Positions 11,605-23,089 are shown, counted from the stretch's first letter. The stretch: DNA of 64,000 nucleotides from Spirometra erinaceieuropaei (GCA_902702965.1 CACRXP010000566.1:185336-249335); one strand, 5' to 3'. Notes: generated by a model not told the origin, from the sequence alone. Translations and numbers: made by a program.

Positions 11605-13563
11605 TTAATAATAATAATAATAATTTTATTCAAGGCGCGCGGGAGTCCGTTCATAGCAAGTAAGAATAACTTTTTTATAATTTTTTTTGAACAGGTGTTT
11701 AGAATCCATACAATACTTAATTCATAGTTATTAAATAAGTAGTATTTTGCGATAAAAGATGGGTGAGCTGTGAAGAAAACTCCTAAACTATAAACAAAGT
11801 GAGTTTGAATGGATTAACATTATAGGAGAAAAATCTGTCGCTCCCGAATGTATAAAAAGCTGGCAGGACCGGCCCGTATGTGGCAATGTATAACGAATTT
11901 CAGGAAGGGGTAAGTGGGCTGGTCAGGCAGGAATGGCCTACATGTGGTATTGAGTAAAAGGTCCAAAAATGACATCGTCATGGCAGAATTCATATGCTCG
12001 ATGAGGGCATTCATATCAAAGTGGCGAATAGAGAATCAGTCTCACGGCCATAGGAACTCAGTTGCGATCGACTACAGTCAGCTGAGTCCAGCCGAGGAGG
12101 TGACAAGGGAGATGCGACAAGTCTACTTGTAGATGGCGAATACGGAGGGTTCCGCCAAGAGCGTCCATCGACCGCATTCTGTGAGGGCACCATGCATGGC
12201 CAGAAAAATCGGAAAATAACATTTCTGATAAGGAATAATAGGAAGCGATGCGACTCACAAAAGAAGAAAATGTGAACAGATACGGAAGTTTAATGGTAGC
12301 GTCCTAAAACACCGTCGGCCTTTTCTCCATGTCATGGAGGAAGTTGTCCGGGAAGGATGAGGAAAATAAAAACTTAATCGAGTCAGTATTCATGTAAAGG
12401 CGTATCCTTCTCCTTAAAGTGTGTAGATTATCTGAAGTTCTTATATTTATTGGAAGGTTATTCCAGAGAAAAGTATATCTGGAAGCGAAAATAGAGAGCG
12501 CTTAGAGGTGGAGGACGCTGGAGGAGATATAATCAAGGAAGAGTTGCGGAGGTTGGGAACTAGGGGTAAGGAATGAAATCCGAGGAAGATTTGAACTATC
12601 ATTAATGCGAAAGAGGAGACAGAAGCCTGCTTCTAGTCTCCGAACCCATAAAAGGTTTGGGTTAATTTGCTGACATCTATCTGAGTAGAAGATATTGGGA
12701 TGTTTCCTATCTAAAAGTTTTTTAGAAAAACGTCTTTGGACATTTTTAATTTTCAAGCGACTGGCCTCGTTCATCAAAAAAAATAATGGGCAATAATACT
12801 CGAAAATGGGAAGTACAAACATGCGATAGAGACTTAAATTAATTTAAGGAAGATAGAAATTGTAAGAAATAAAGCCACATATCTGGGCAGCTTTGGCTGT
12901 AGTTCCGTCTGCTTGTGGCGAGAGATCAAAATTATTACTGTAGCTTAAACCTAAATCATTGATTGTGGTACATACAGTCATAGGTGTGCCTTGAAAGACC
13001 ACTGGTTGTGGTAGTCTGTCATGTCCAAAACACACATAGCGACATTTAGTCGGAGAGAATTCCATTAGCCATTTTGAGCTCCAGACTGAGAGAGCAAGCT
13101 AGTCAGCATGGATTTGCTCCAGGCAATGAAGGCTAGTAGATTTATTGAAACAATATACACATTTGAGATCATCGGCATAAATAAATGATTGCGAATATTT
13201 AACTGCCGTCGAGATATTATTTATGTAAAACTCGAACAAAAGAGGACCTAAAACGATGCCTTGTAGGACACCACATACAATAGGGCTTTCACTGGAAAGT
13301 GAAGATCTCACTAAAATCTTTTGTTTACGATTAGACAGGTATGACTTGATAAAGTCTATTAAGGGACTGCAAATTCCCAGAGACTCTAATTTAACCAAGA
13401 GTCTTTTATGTGGCACTTTATTAAAGGCTTTACTTAGATCAAAATAAATAACGACAACAGATAGATGGTCATTACGAAGAGAAGTAAGTAGATTGAGAAA
13501 CGACAGATGACATGTTTCACAAGAGCGATCTGGTAAAAAACCATGCTGGGAAGTGCTAACATC
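11605..13563 (-). mobile_element. CR1-like LINE fragment (RT C-terminal half and 3' end)
   Basis: Read on -, the RT region begins near 13563 with STSQHGFLPDRSCETCHLSF. It continues IYFDLSKAFNKVPHKRLLVK (RT motif A, with F-D-L-S-K-A-F), then CGVLQGIVLGPLLF (motif B) and FIYADDLK (motif C, catalytic YADD) to about 13099. The thumb and C-terminal stretches follow to 12502 in shifted frames. A 3' UTR with one copy of the roughly 160-bp unit (about 12010-12195) follows. The element ends in a (TAA)n-type tail, seen on + as TAATAATAATAATAATTTTA at 11608. The same 3' UTR order is found on + at 21690-23860. Frameshifts and stops make it non-functional. It is a relative, not a copy, of the LINE at 16-19.6 kb. 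Confidence 0.85.
11608..11624. repeat. (TAA)n microsatellite tail
   Basis: Five TAA units followed by TTTTATTCAA mark the likely 3' terminus of the LINE fragment on the - strand. Confidence 0.7.
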
Positions 13564-14019
13564 TTGATTGTATGCAGGTATATATGTATATATTTGGAGG
13601 GTTAGAGGCAGAACCCTTGATGACCCTATTTATGTACAGTGCTTTCGCAGATTCGTGCTCAAAAAGGAAATCGCAGGCATTTGCAGTGTGATCGATTCAC
13701 AGTTCAATCGTAATCATAAGGTAGGGCATAAAGTCTTTGCAAATTACTGCGAAGGGTTTTCAAAAAATGGCTGTGCATAGTCATGGTGTAAAAGCCGATT
13801 TCTGTCGAAAACTAAACGAGCAAGTTTTCTTTTAAACAAACGAAGTGTGTCAGCCGTCACAATCTTGCTTGGAAGCGAGTTTCACGGTCGGACGACCCGC
13901 TGGCTGACTTTGTAGGCATGGTCGCGTAGTTGGTTTGTACGGGCAACCTGAAAGAAGCACTCTGCTCTTAATGAGCAACCCTGTCCGCGGAAAATCCGGA
14001 ACGTCCAAAGTTGACTGCA
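13564..14019. other. Unassigned spacer
   Basis: A stretch between the LINE fragment and the Helitron-like sequence. It starts with a short TATA-rich run (ATATATGTATATAT at 13580). No gene seen. Confidence 0.35.
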
Positions 14020-15530
14020 GTTTGTCTTCTATATAAATGAAAATGGAAGGGTTTCTCCGAAAGTACTGCACCGATTGCGCTGAAATTCGGATACAACCTT
14101 GCCAATGCATAGCGCTGGGTTTTCTTCAGCCTACCTTCATGATTATGCAGATGGTACGCCTGTGATGGGTAAAAAATCGGATATTTTCCGACATAACAAC
14201 GCCATCTGCTGCGACCACTCGACCCGCATCCACGCGAACACACGTGCGCCCACCAAACCACATGACCGACATTCGCTCAAACGCACGTGCTCCGCCCGAC
14301 AGCCGCGCCCACCCACCCGGCAGATACTTGAGCATTCTCCCCTCTTCATCTGAGCCGATGCAACATGGGCAACTCAACAAACCACCCACCCTGTAGCGAA
14401 AAACAGGCAACTCCTGAACTTCACATAATTGGGCTGAAACCGCTTCCACTGGGATTCTCGGGAGTGACGACTGGATGCGGTTAACAAAGCCCCCTTCCTC
14501 CCTCCCCACACAACCCCCGAAATGGGTCCGTCACCCAGTGTCAACTCAGTGTCGTGCAGCCCGGCTTGAGGAAGCCCGGTTGCGGTCGCGGCTACCGGGT
14601 TCTGCAGCTTTAGGTCTGCTTCGTTCAACAACAGAATGAACACTTACAGCTGAAAGTGGCTGAAAGGCGCCAGCTGGGAACAGCAGACCAGCGGCAAACA
14701 TGAATTCGTTCTCAGCATTCACGCTGCACTCTGAAGAACACATTCGTTTGCGTGATGCTGTTGTGAACGACGGTGCGACAACAACGGTTGGAAGACTAAC
14801 GATTTTTCTATCCAACATATACCGGCAGTCGTGAAATGCAGCTCAATGAACTACTACTCCTACCGACTTATGAATCGACAGAGTGTAAGTAATCACCTTT
14901 TTGAAATGCCGTCAACTGTTTTACCACTGCATTGGGGATATGCATGCAAAAAACAAAACAGAATGCCTGCTTTTCATTCGCTTGAATCAGACCAAGTTGA
15001 GCTCTGAAGAATATATTCATTTGCATGATGCATTTGTAAATGATGGTAATAGAGATAACGTTGTAAGACTAACGATTTAGTCACGCATATATACAGACTG
15101 CTCGCGTCATATGTTCGATTACTCTCAAGGTGCAATTTCTTACGTTTTTCAGTACGGGCGTCCAGACCTACTCATTACATTCACACGCAATACAGCTTGC
15201 CGGATATTCATCAGCTTTTACTTCCTGGGCTACCGCCGGTAACTGGGTATGACATCACAGCACGTATTTTCAGGAAGAAACTGCAATCGCTGGTGAACTT
15301 CATGGTGAAACACGAGGTGGTTAGGTCTGTGTGCGGCTTGATGTATGAGTTGGAACGGCAAAAGAGGGGACTGCCCCACGCACATGTATTGATCTGGCTC
15401 TATAACAAGATCACTTCCAACGAAATCGACGATGGCTTATGCGCTGAATTACTTGACGCCGACGTCGACGCTGATTTGTATGAAGTTGTGGCGAAGAATA
15501 TTATACATGGACCTTGAGGTGCACTGAATC
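14020..15530 (+). mobile_element. Helitron fragment with Rep (HUH) remnant
   Basis: The head (14025-14110) reads TCTTCTATATAAATGAAAAT and then GCACCGATTGCGCTGAAATT, a phrase common at Helitron 5' ends. Downstream, about 15150-15210 encodes FQYGRPDLLITFTRN. After a frame change, 15197-15517 encodes LLPGLPPVTGYDITARIF followed by KRGLPHAHVLIWL. The last carries the HxH pair of the Rep nuclease (HUH-type rolling-circle initiator). It is followed by DDGLCAELLD, which matches the Rep C-terminal style. The helicase domain and the 3' CTRR hairpin are not seen, so the copy is internally deleted and truncated. Rolling-circle transposition by this copy is not possible. Confidence 0.75.
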
Positions 15531-15999
15531 CCAGTTCTTCCCCCCCACCCCCCGCATGACAGACGGAAAATGCTCTCAGAGATATCCTTGAGTATTCGCA
15601 TGCAACACAGTTAACGGTAACGACGGAAGTCCCTTATACCGAAGACGATCAGCGGAAAACGGCAGTCGGAGTCTTCTATATGACACCTTAAGACAGTTTA
15701 TTAAAGGAAGGAAAGTTTCGCCTTTGAACCCCCTATTCATATTCAAAAATGGCGATAGAATTAATTGATACCTAAGTAATTCTGGGGATCTAAAATTTAT
15801 CGCGATGTGTGAGGTATGCGCAGACAGCCGTCGCCAACACAATCGTGATTGCATGCAAAGAAAATGAGAACCTAGTCTTCACTTAAAGGATTCAGAAGTT
15901 CCGGAAGTAACCACCGCACCAGGAAGTACGTTGCATGCTTCAATGACCCTCTGCGAGAAAAGGTTCCGTTGGACGTCCGTATAAATATAAATTTTAATT
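15531..15999. other. Nothing recognised
   Basis: Starts with a C-rich tract (15541-15555). No gene or repeat partner identified. Confidence 0.35.
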
Positions 16000-16285
16000 T
16001 AATGCCAGTTTACAGGCATTTTCAAGGGAAGCGATTAAACACAAATCCGACCAGCAGTGAAAAAAAAACTCCTGAGCTTAAGGCATAAAAATATAGTTGA
16101 TGGTGGTTTTTGTGGTTTGGAGGGCTCAGGAGAAAAAAAACTGTCGGCGGTGGTAGAATATCGACCGTCAAGAAGGGGGAGGTTGCACGGTATCGGAGAT
16201 TATCGGACGTCAAATTCCTTTTATGAAGTTGGGGATAGTCAAAGTAGAGGCGTTGAGGAACAGCTGGTGAGACCGGCCATAGTGT

Positions 16286-17097
16286 TCAGAGACCACAAAC
16301 GCCATCGGTACGGTACAGTCGATCAGTAGATTCAGCACCCAAAATTTGTGGGAGCTTTTCTGAATGCAAAAATCGAGTAATAGTTCTCTTAAATGAAGGA
16401 AAATTTTGCAGAGTTTTCACACTCATGGGTAGTTTATTCCAAATAGCAATTGCATTTACAGAAAAGAACCGACGATATTTAACAGTACGTGCCAGAGGCA
16501 GAAATAAGAAGACCTCACGGTGACTGTTACGTCGTGGGTGGATATGATGTCTTAAAGAGGTGAGCGGGTTAAATGTGTGATTATATAAGAGTTTAAAGAG
16601 CAAAAATAGTCCCTTTTGTAATCTACGGAACCATAAAGGATCGAGGCCTGTAAGCCGGCAACGTTCTTGGTAAGACAAATGTCGGTGTTCCGGGGTTAAA
16701 ATTCTCTTGGTAAAAAGTGTTGAACGGATTCTATTTTCTTCCGCTCAGTAGCACGCATGAGGCTAAATGAAAACGAACAGTATTCCAGACCAGGTCTAAC
16801 GTACATGTTGAAAAGGCGCATTCTAATGTCCCTAGTTTTAAAATTTCGGAGGATAAATCCGGTCGTTCTACGTGCTTTGGAGACTATCAAGGCACAGTGC
16901 TCCGAGAGATTAAGACTCTTGGAGTATGATACGCCCAAATCCCTTATAACCCCTGGCACATTTATTGCGTGACCTTCAATACTTAGTTGAGGTTGGCGGT
17001 CGTCGCCAACCACCATGACTGAGCACTTATGCCAGGAAAGAGAAAGGCGCCATGTGCGGCACCACTGGGCGAAAGCCTGTAGATCGCTCTTTAGGAG
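16286..17097 (-). pseudogene. LINE ORF2, C-terminal continuation
   Basis: The same frame continues after the TAG at 17098 through RLSLSWHKCSVMVVGDDRQP and MYVRPGLEYCS to about 16700. One base is then lost or gained near a T-run, and the frame moves to TKRILTPEHRHLSYQE and GLDPLWFRRLQKG. The protein ends at 16286 (YRTDGVCGL). LEYCS and the LFSVNAIAIWNKLP stretch are the usual C-terminal landmarks of CR1/jockey RTs. The close copy on + at 21036-21660 shows the same run and helps to place the frameshift. Confidence 0.85.
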
Positions 17098-19179
17098 CTA
17101 ATGCACGATGTCATGATCTGCCGGCCTATATCGATATTCAACTTTAAGATCATCGGCATACATGAAAGGCTTACCATTCTGAAATAAATCGGGTACATCA
17201 TTAACGAAAAGGCAAAATAAAAGCGGGCCGAGTACACTACCCTGAATGACTCCACTCCTCACACGTGTGGGGTTGGAGATGGTATTGGAAATCTTAACTC
17301 GTAGTGTGCGAGTGCCCAAATAAGAGGATATAAAATACAAAAGTTTGCCACCTATTCCGAAAGAGGACAATTTCAAGAGGAGAAGAGCATGGTCAACACG
17401 GTCAAAAGCCTTAGTGAAATCGAAATATACTGTGTAAAGAGCAAAACCATGGTCCCTAGATTGGAGAACATAGTCAAAGAAAGAGAGTTGACAGGTGTCA
17501 CAAGATCGAGCTTTGAGGAATCCATGCTGAGCAACACTCAGTAAGTTGTTCGCTGTTAAGTGACACATCATCTTATCCTTGATCAATGTCTTTAAGATTT
17601 TCGAAACTGCAGGGAGGGTGTTTATTGGCCGAAAGTCATCAAATGATGTAGATTTGCCGTGCTTAGGAATGGGCAAAATGTGTGATTCCTTCCACAAGGT
17701 AGGATAAGTTTCACTTTCAAGAGCAAGATTAAATATCTTGCATAAGAGGGATGGGAAGATAGTGTTTGCATCAGCTTTTAAAATGCTTACTGGGACACCA
17801 TCAGGGCCTGGACTATAAGATTGACGAAAACGCCGAATCGCAACACTCACATCCCACAGAGTGAAAGTTATAGTTTCTAGAACTGCCCCAGTCAATGACT
17901 GGATGGTCGGAAGCGGATTGGTCGAGTCTTCAATAAACGTTTTGGACAGGAAATCATTGAAGCTATCCGCGGTTAACTGGGCATCAACTATAGGATTTCC
18001 GAGATCGTCTCGAAGGATGGGATACTGCGTCTTTCTCTGAGTTCGTATTTTTCTAGAGAAAAGTTTCGAGACACTTAACGAATGGTTTTCGGTAAAGTGG
18101 ACCTCTTCGGCTAGCTGTTTTTCTTCAGACAATCTCTTAGCTCGATCAAAAATATCACAAATCAAGGGCAGAACAGAAACATCGTTCTGCAGATGGAAAC
18201 GACGATAAAGCCTGCGCAATCTGCGACGAAAGGGTAAAGGTAGGAAAATCTCATCCCCAACATTAATAATTTTCTTACGGGGGACAAAACGAGAAATAAG
18301 CGGACCCAAAATTTCGTACAGTTTTGCAGTGCAAACATTTACATCCGAACTAAGGAAGAACTCAGTCCAGTCGTAGGAATTAAGGTGTGTTAATAATTCT
18401 GGTGAGCGAGTTGATCGGAAATCGCGGAAAAAGTTATACTTTTGGGACGACATTTCGTCAGCCTCGAATTCCAACGTTGAAACAACTATGTCATGGTCTG
18501 AGCCCCCGAGTGGGCCTAGGGATGACACTGACGATGGCAAGCAGCCTCTACAGAAAATTAAGTCAAGTATACTTGAGCCTCGGGTGGGAAAATCAACAAC
18601 CTGAGTCCACATCCCGACATCCACAGCCTCAAGAAAGTCATCGAACCTTCTGGGGCCTGAAGGCGGAGACCAGCGGACTTCAGGGAGATTAAAGTCACCC
18701 GCAACCAGTTGATACTTAAAACTTAAGTCGGCCGCAGCATGAAATGCCTGTGAGAGTAACCGATCAAAATTGTCATTGGCGTTGGGAGGGCGATAGACGC
18801 AGCCAACGAGTAAGGAGAGCTTATTTTTTAGTGCAACCTGGAGCCAGCAGCTGCCTTCTACCGCTGAAAAGTGCGGGAGGTCCAACGGCAAACATGTAAG
18901 TGTTTGCTTAACGTTGACGCAGCTGCCCCCTCCACGGCTATCTTGGCGATCATTTCGAATGCAATTGTAGCCTAGAAGAGAGAGTTCGGAGTCAGCTACT
19001 GAGGCTGATGCCCACGTCTCAGTTACTAAAACAATATCAGGACAATGGACGAACACCTGAGTCTGAAGCAAAGGCATCTTATTAAGCAAGGATCTGGCAT
19101 TTAAAACAAAAAGTTTGAAGGGAAAGGCTGTTAGTTTTTGAGGGAGGTGGGCTACATCGTCCAGTTCTGGGTCGCCCAC
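17098..19179 (-). CDS. LINE ORF2: AP endonuclease and reverse transcriptase (interrupted)
   Basis: Residues about 20-235 form an APE/EEP endonuclease. VLNARSLLNK opens it, and VTETWAS (metal-binding Glu), GDFNLPEV (Asp/Asn) and GGSDHDIV (catalytic Asp-His) follow. The RT lies at about residues 465-690. It has YSPGPDGVPVSIL, then FRPINTLPAVSKIL, QHGFLKARSCDTCQ, YFDFTKAFDRVD (motif A), SGVIQGSVLGPLLF (motif B) and PFMYADDLK (motif C). Together these would nick DNA and prime cDNA at the target in the nucleus. The frame is closed by a premature TAG, after which the same frame stays open (LLKSDLQAFAQWCRTW), so the stop is a single nonsense change in a recent copy. ATG at 19179 gives MGDPELDDVAHLPQK and overlaps the preceding frame, so the true start is uncertain. 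Confidence 0.9.
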   Translation of the reverse strand: MGDPELDDVAHLPQKLTAFPFKLFVLNARSLLNKMPLLQTQVFVHCPDIVLVTETWASASVADSELSLLGYNCIRNDRQDSRGGGSCVNVKQTLTCLPLDLPHFSAVEGSCWLQVALKNKLSLLVGCVYRPPNANDNFDRLLSQAFHAAADLSFKYQLVAGDFNLPEVRWSPPSGPRRFDDFLEAVDVGMWTQVVDFPTRGSSILDLIFCRGCLPSSVSSLGPLGGSDHDIVVSTLEFEADEMSSQKYNFFRDFRSTRSPELLTHLNSYDWTEFFLSSDVNVCTAKLYEILGPLISRFVPRKKIINVGDEIFLPLPFRRRLRRLYRRFHLQNDVSVLPLICDIFDRAKRLSEEKQLAEEVHFTENHSLSVSKLFSRKIRTQRKTQYPILRDDLGNPIVDAQLTADSFNDFLSKTFIEDSTNPLPTIQSLTGAVLETITFTLWDVSVAIRRFRQSYSPGPDGVPVSILKADANTIFPSLLCKIFNLALESETYPTLWKESHILPIPKHGKSTSFDDFRPINTLPAVSKILKTLIKDKMMCHLTANNLLSVAQHGFLKARSCDTCQLSFFDYVLQSRDHGFALYTVYFDFTKAFDRVDHALLLLKLSSFGIGGKLLYFISSYLGTRTLRVKISNTISNPTRVRSGVIQGSVLGPLLFCLFVNDVPDLFQNGKPFMYADDLKVEYRYRPADHDIVH

Positions 19180-19639
19180 GGAGCAAACGGTCCGGATGCA
19201 ACCATCCGGTTCTGCAAAAAATTTTGTGGCATCAAAAAATTCTGACGTGGATAAAAAGGGGTAGGACTTGGGGGAGGGAATGACGGGCAGGTAAACTGGT
19301 AACTATTGTTAGCTAACTTATTTTCAGCTGGAAATCCGCGGGGCAGATACTGCAACGTATTCCCGCCGGGACGAAACTGAGGATCGGATGAATTAACTGA
19401 TTCAGTATGGACATTATGATGAGGAATTAATTGGTAAAACGGCCGTGGAGGAAACATGATAGGGGGGGAACGCATTGTTTCCATTGGAACAAGGGGTCTA
19501 TTAAACGGTGGGAAAATCGGCATATTCGGCCTAACTGCCTCTATATGAGGGCTGGGGGGCAGTTGCGAACCCGCTACGTTTTGAGTCGGGGTATGAGCTA
19601 CCTTATTCCGCAGCTTAAAAGGATGACCAGGTAGACTGT

Positions 19640-21030
19640 CCGTCCCATTTAATCAGAAGAATGGGCCAAAGTCTTGGACACGTTGACGACCTTTGACATT
19701 CCTGTAGGTTTGAATAAGATCACCATGTAGTTGCCTAACATTGGGAATAAAAAATTTAGTTCAACCAGTCTGGCTCCTTAAGGCAGATTGCCAGAATCCT
19801 TGACAATCTCCGCAGCCATCGCCTGTAGTCTTTCATGCTGTTGATAGTCCTTGAGCCTTGGTCGCTAGACCCGGACTAATACACTAAAACGGACCAAAGG
19901 AATGCCTTATAGGGCTTTCTGAAAAGCTATTTATCGATCCGCAAACATCCTCGCCTTGGCACAAATACTGCTGGTATCGCACGTTAGGATGCCTTTCTAC
20001 TCTATGGCAATGGTTTTAGCAAGGAGGTCATAAGAACGCCAAGGTCTTTCTGTTCCTCAACATTTAAAAGGGTTTGCCCATCAAGGAGGTATCGGAATCA
20101 ATCATCCTTCTCGATAGTCCTTCTGGTGCGGAGTCCCAGGACCACACATTTGTCCAGACATTTGTTAATTTGAGGAGGCAAAGAGCTGACCAACTGCTCA
20201 GGCGGTTGAAGCAGTCTTGAAGCTCGTACCTGTCTGCGTCAGAACTGATGGCTATCCACAGCTTAGTATCGTCAACAAGCATGACGGCGTTGCATTCCAG
20301 GTCGTCTACGACGTCGTTCATGTAAACTCGGAATAGCGACGGCCCTAAAACTAAGCTTTGGAGGACCTCCTTAGAACGGGGTTAGGAGTTGACTTCGACG
20401 CATCAACACACACGGTTTGTAATCTGAACGTAAGAAAATCTACGATGCATGTCAACAGCTTTCCTTTTATCCAAATTTCAGACGGTTTTTATGTTAGGCG
20501 TTTGTGTGGGACGCTGTCGAACGCCTTCATGAAGGTCGTGTAGATGACGTCGACTCTAACATCCTCGTCCAGTGCTCGAGTGACTGCTCAGCCGAGGGCA
20601 ATAAATTGGAAAGGCACAAGCATCCTGTCTAAAGACGTACTGGAGCGCTGAGAGTAAGAAGTGGCCTCCAAGAACTCCATCTTTTCTTTTTATTGTGACT
20701 TCCATTATTTAACGGCAGTTTCTAGTGAGACTAACGGACCAGTAATGGTTAATACTGGCGTTAGCCCCACCCTCGTATATTTGAAAGATATTTGCTGCCT
20801 TCTATTCCTCCCGATTCTAATGATGGCCGGAAGGTGTGTGCCAGTGGGTAGCAAAGGTCGTTTGCCCATTTTTTCAAAAATCTAGCCGGTATATTATCCG
20901 GACCCGACGAGCACATGACCGGCGGAAACAACATCACTGCTGACATTGTGACTCCGAAACTCAGTTTTCTTATTGAAAACCGAGGCAAAGTACCGTCGCA
21001 AGTGTTCAGCTTCCCCGCTGATTTCAATCA
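19640..21030 (-). mobile_element. Degraded LINE fragment (second CR1/RTE-like family)
   Basis: On -, 21027-20761 reads CSSGPDNIPARFLKKWANDL and CYPLAHTF, an RT fingers region. Near 20550 it reads FMKAFDSVPHKR (motif A). At 20321-20064 it reads MNDVVDDLECNAVMLVDDTK (motif C, here VDDTK) followed by FNRLSSWSA. Stops and frame changes lie between these, so the copy is long dead. It abuts the + strand LINE piece at about 21036. Confidence 0.75.
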
Positions 21031-21035
21031 TTTAC

Positions 21036-22073
21036 GCTGATTTCAACATGTACGTTAGACCTGGTCTGGAATACTGTTCATTTTGATTTAGTCTCATGCG
21101 TGCTACTGAGCAGAAGAAAATAGAATCCGTTCAACACGTTTTTTACCAAGAGAGTTTTAACACCGAAACACCGACATTTGTCTTACCAAGAAAGTTGCCG
21201 GCTTACGGGCCTTGATCCTTTATGGCTCCGTAGATTACAAAAGGGACAATTTTTGCTATTTAAACTCTTATATAATCACACATTTAACCCACTCACCTCT
21301 TTAAGACACCATGTCCACCCACAACGCAACAGTCACCGTGAGTTCTTTTTATTTCTTCCTCTGGCATGTACTGTTAAATATCATCGGTTATTTTCTGTAA
21401 ATGCAATTGCTATTTGGAATAAAATACCAATGAATGTGAAAAATCTGCAAAATTATCCTTAATTTAAGATAACTATTACTCGATTTTTACATTCAGAAAA
21501 GCTACCACGAATTTTGGGTGCTGAATCCACTGATCGACTGTACCGTAGTGATGACGTTTGTGGTCTCTTAACACTATGGCCTGTCTCAACATGGACAATT
21601 TCTTTGGCCAACAGCGACAGATGTTCCTCAACGCCTCTTCTTTGACAATACCTAACTTCATAAAAGGAATTGACGTAGATCTTCAGAAAATCTACATACC
21701 TTTAAGAGAAGGCTACGCCTTTATCTGAATACTGACTCGATCAAACTTTTATTTTCCTCATTCTTCCCAGACAACTTTTTCTATGACACCGAGAAAGGGC
21801 CATCGGGAATTAAGCGTGCCGCCATTAAATTTCCGCATCTGTTCACGTTTCCTTCCTTTATGAGTAGTCTCGCTACCTAAGATCCCTCACCAGAAATGTA
21901 AATTATTCCAATTTTTTAGTTCATACATCGTGCCCTCACAGAGTGCGCACCATCGATGCTCTTGGCGAAACCTTCTGTATTCGCCATATACTAGTAGTTT
22001 GGTCGCATCTCACTTCCCCCATCCTCGGTTGGACTCGGATGTATGTAACCGACCGCATCTGGGTTCAGTATGT
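21036..22073 (+). mobile_element. 3' part of a LINE related to the 16-19.6 kb copy
   Basis: The + strand begins with the MYVRPGLEYCS stretch. It continues YQESCRLTGLDPLWLRRLQK (21178-21462) and VNAIAIWNK, near-identical in order to the C-terminus of the LINE at 16-19.6 kb. It is 5'-truncated and frame-broken. A 3' UTR follows from about 21660 with the phrase AGAGAAGGCTACGCCTTTAT. One unit of the roughly 160-bp repeat lies at 21929-22066, where a PLE interrupts it. Confidence 0.85.
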
Positions 22074-23089
22074 GCGTCGTATTTGTCGCTTATTTATTAG
22101 CGACAAATAGGACGCAAATACTGAACTTCAATAGCAAACACCTGATCAGTCACAAACGCAGTTGCGTAAGGGCGCTATACCGGCTTGTTGAGACGCACTG
22201 CAGTGAAATGGAAGACAAGGTTGCTGAATTACAATATCTTCGACGGGTAATGAGAGCCAATGACTACCCGCGCAACTTTGTCAACCAGTGCATACGAAAA
22301 GGACACCAGAGACCAAATCCAACTAGCCCCAAATTTTGGCGGGCTCTTCCGTACGTGAAGAACGTCTCGGAAGCCGTCAGTCGTCTTCTCACTCCACTTG
22401 GAGTTGGGGTTGCACACAGGCCGGAAGCAACCATTAGACGCCAAGTAATGAGGCCAAAAGACCCGCTGCCACGGCAGGAAACGTCTGGAGTCGTTTACCG
22501 GATCTGGTGTAGTTGCGGACAAAGCAATTATGTCGGAGAAACTGGGAGATTACTCCGTACGCGACTTGCCGAGCACGCGGCAGCAGTGAGGCGGGGAGAC
22601 GCTAACTCTCAGGTGGCGGCACACTCGACGGGACCCGGCCATATTTTCAAATTTCAAGAGGCCGAAATCCTCGCAAGGGGTGACAACCGCGTGAGCCGCG
22701 AGCTGATCGAGTCATGGTTCTCAGGCCCGCAATCCATCAACAAACACAATGACCTCCCAGTGCCCTATTCCGTATTGCGATTTTCCCTGGGCAGGAGAAT
22801 CAGTCACGTGGGGAGGGCGCGGGTAAGCAATTATCACGATGAGAGTGGGCCAGTTTGCCGAGCAATCATCACAGCAGCATCGAGCACGGATGACGAAATC
22901 GCGGCGATTAACAACTCGGACTCGGACCGCCAAGCCACCGCCGCATCAATTACGACCCCAGCGGCGATTGTGAGAACTGTTGATTGCAGTGCGCTCACGG
23001 TCCCACGGCAGCCACGTGCTATAAATACTGCACTCCTGGTGCCACCTTCACCTCTATCTGCGAATGTCTCTGAGGATGGATTCGAGTGA
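22070..23089 (+). CDS. PLE GIY-YIG endonuclease domain protein
   Basis: This open frame has no stop. After a short RT-tail segment, residues about 65-100 form a basic linker (LRRVMRANDYPRNFVNQCIR, then GHQRPN). Residues about 120-155 read GVAHRPEATIRRQVMRPKD. The GIY-YIG nuclease lies at about residues 143-225: VVYRIWCSCGQSNYVGETGR, with VYR and YVG as the paired motifs, then RTRLAEHAAAVRRG (catalytic Arg and the H-containing helix), VAAHSTGPGHIF and SRELIESWF (Glu). Cys residues before the second motif fit the zinc-knuckle-like CxC seen in animal PLEs. The C-terminal 110 residues are disordered. With the RT core missing, the piece cannot retrotranspose. The ATG at 22070 lies in LINE and hairpin sequence, so it is not a natural start. 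Confidence 0.85.
   Translation: MCVVFVAYLLATNRTQILNFNSKHLISHKRSCVRALYRLVETHCSEMEDKVAELQYLRRVMRANDYPRNFVNQCIRKGHQRPNPTSPKFWRALPYVKNVSEAVSRLLTPLGVGVAHRPEATIRRQVMRPKDPLPRQETSGVVYRIWCSCGQSNYVGETGRLLRTRLAEHAAAVRRGDANSQVAAHSTGPGHIFKFQEAEILARGDNRVSRELIESWFSGPQSINKHNDLPVPYSVLRFSLGRRISHVGRARVSNYHDESGPVCRAIITAASSTDDEIAAINNSDSDRQATAASITTPAAIVRTVDCSALTVPRQPRAINTALLVPPSPLSANVSEDGFE
22074..22115. repeat. 17-bp inverted repeat at the PLE 5' junction
   Basis: Left arm 22074-22090 and right arm 22099-22115 pair with one mismatch around the loop TATTTATT. The right arm is PLE sequence (compare 50338-50355); the left arm is its inverted copy. Confidence 0.85.

Larger units (their letters stand above)
16000..19630 (-). 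mobile_element. CR1-like LINE, nearly full-length ORF2 plus the end of ORF1
   Basis: On the - strand a proline-rich reading frame (about 19620-19152) looks like the C-terminal end of ORF1 and overlaps the start of ORF2. ORF2 runs from 19179 to about 16286, roughly 960 codons, the usual size for this group. It is broken only by one TAG at 17098 and one frameshift near 16700. The 3' UTR follows to about 16000. The upstream edge near 19630 appears truncated, since no ORF1 zinc-finger region or promoter is seen. Confidence 0.9.
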
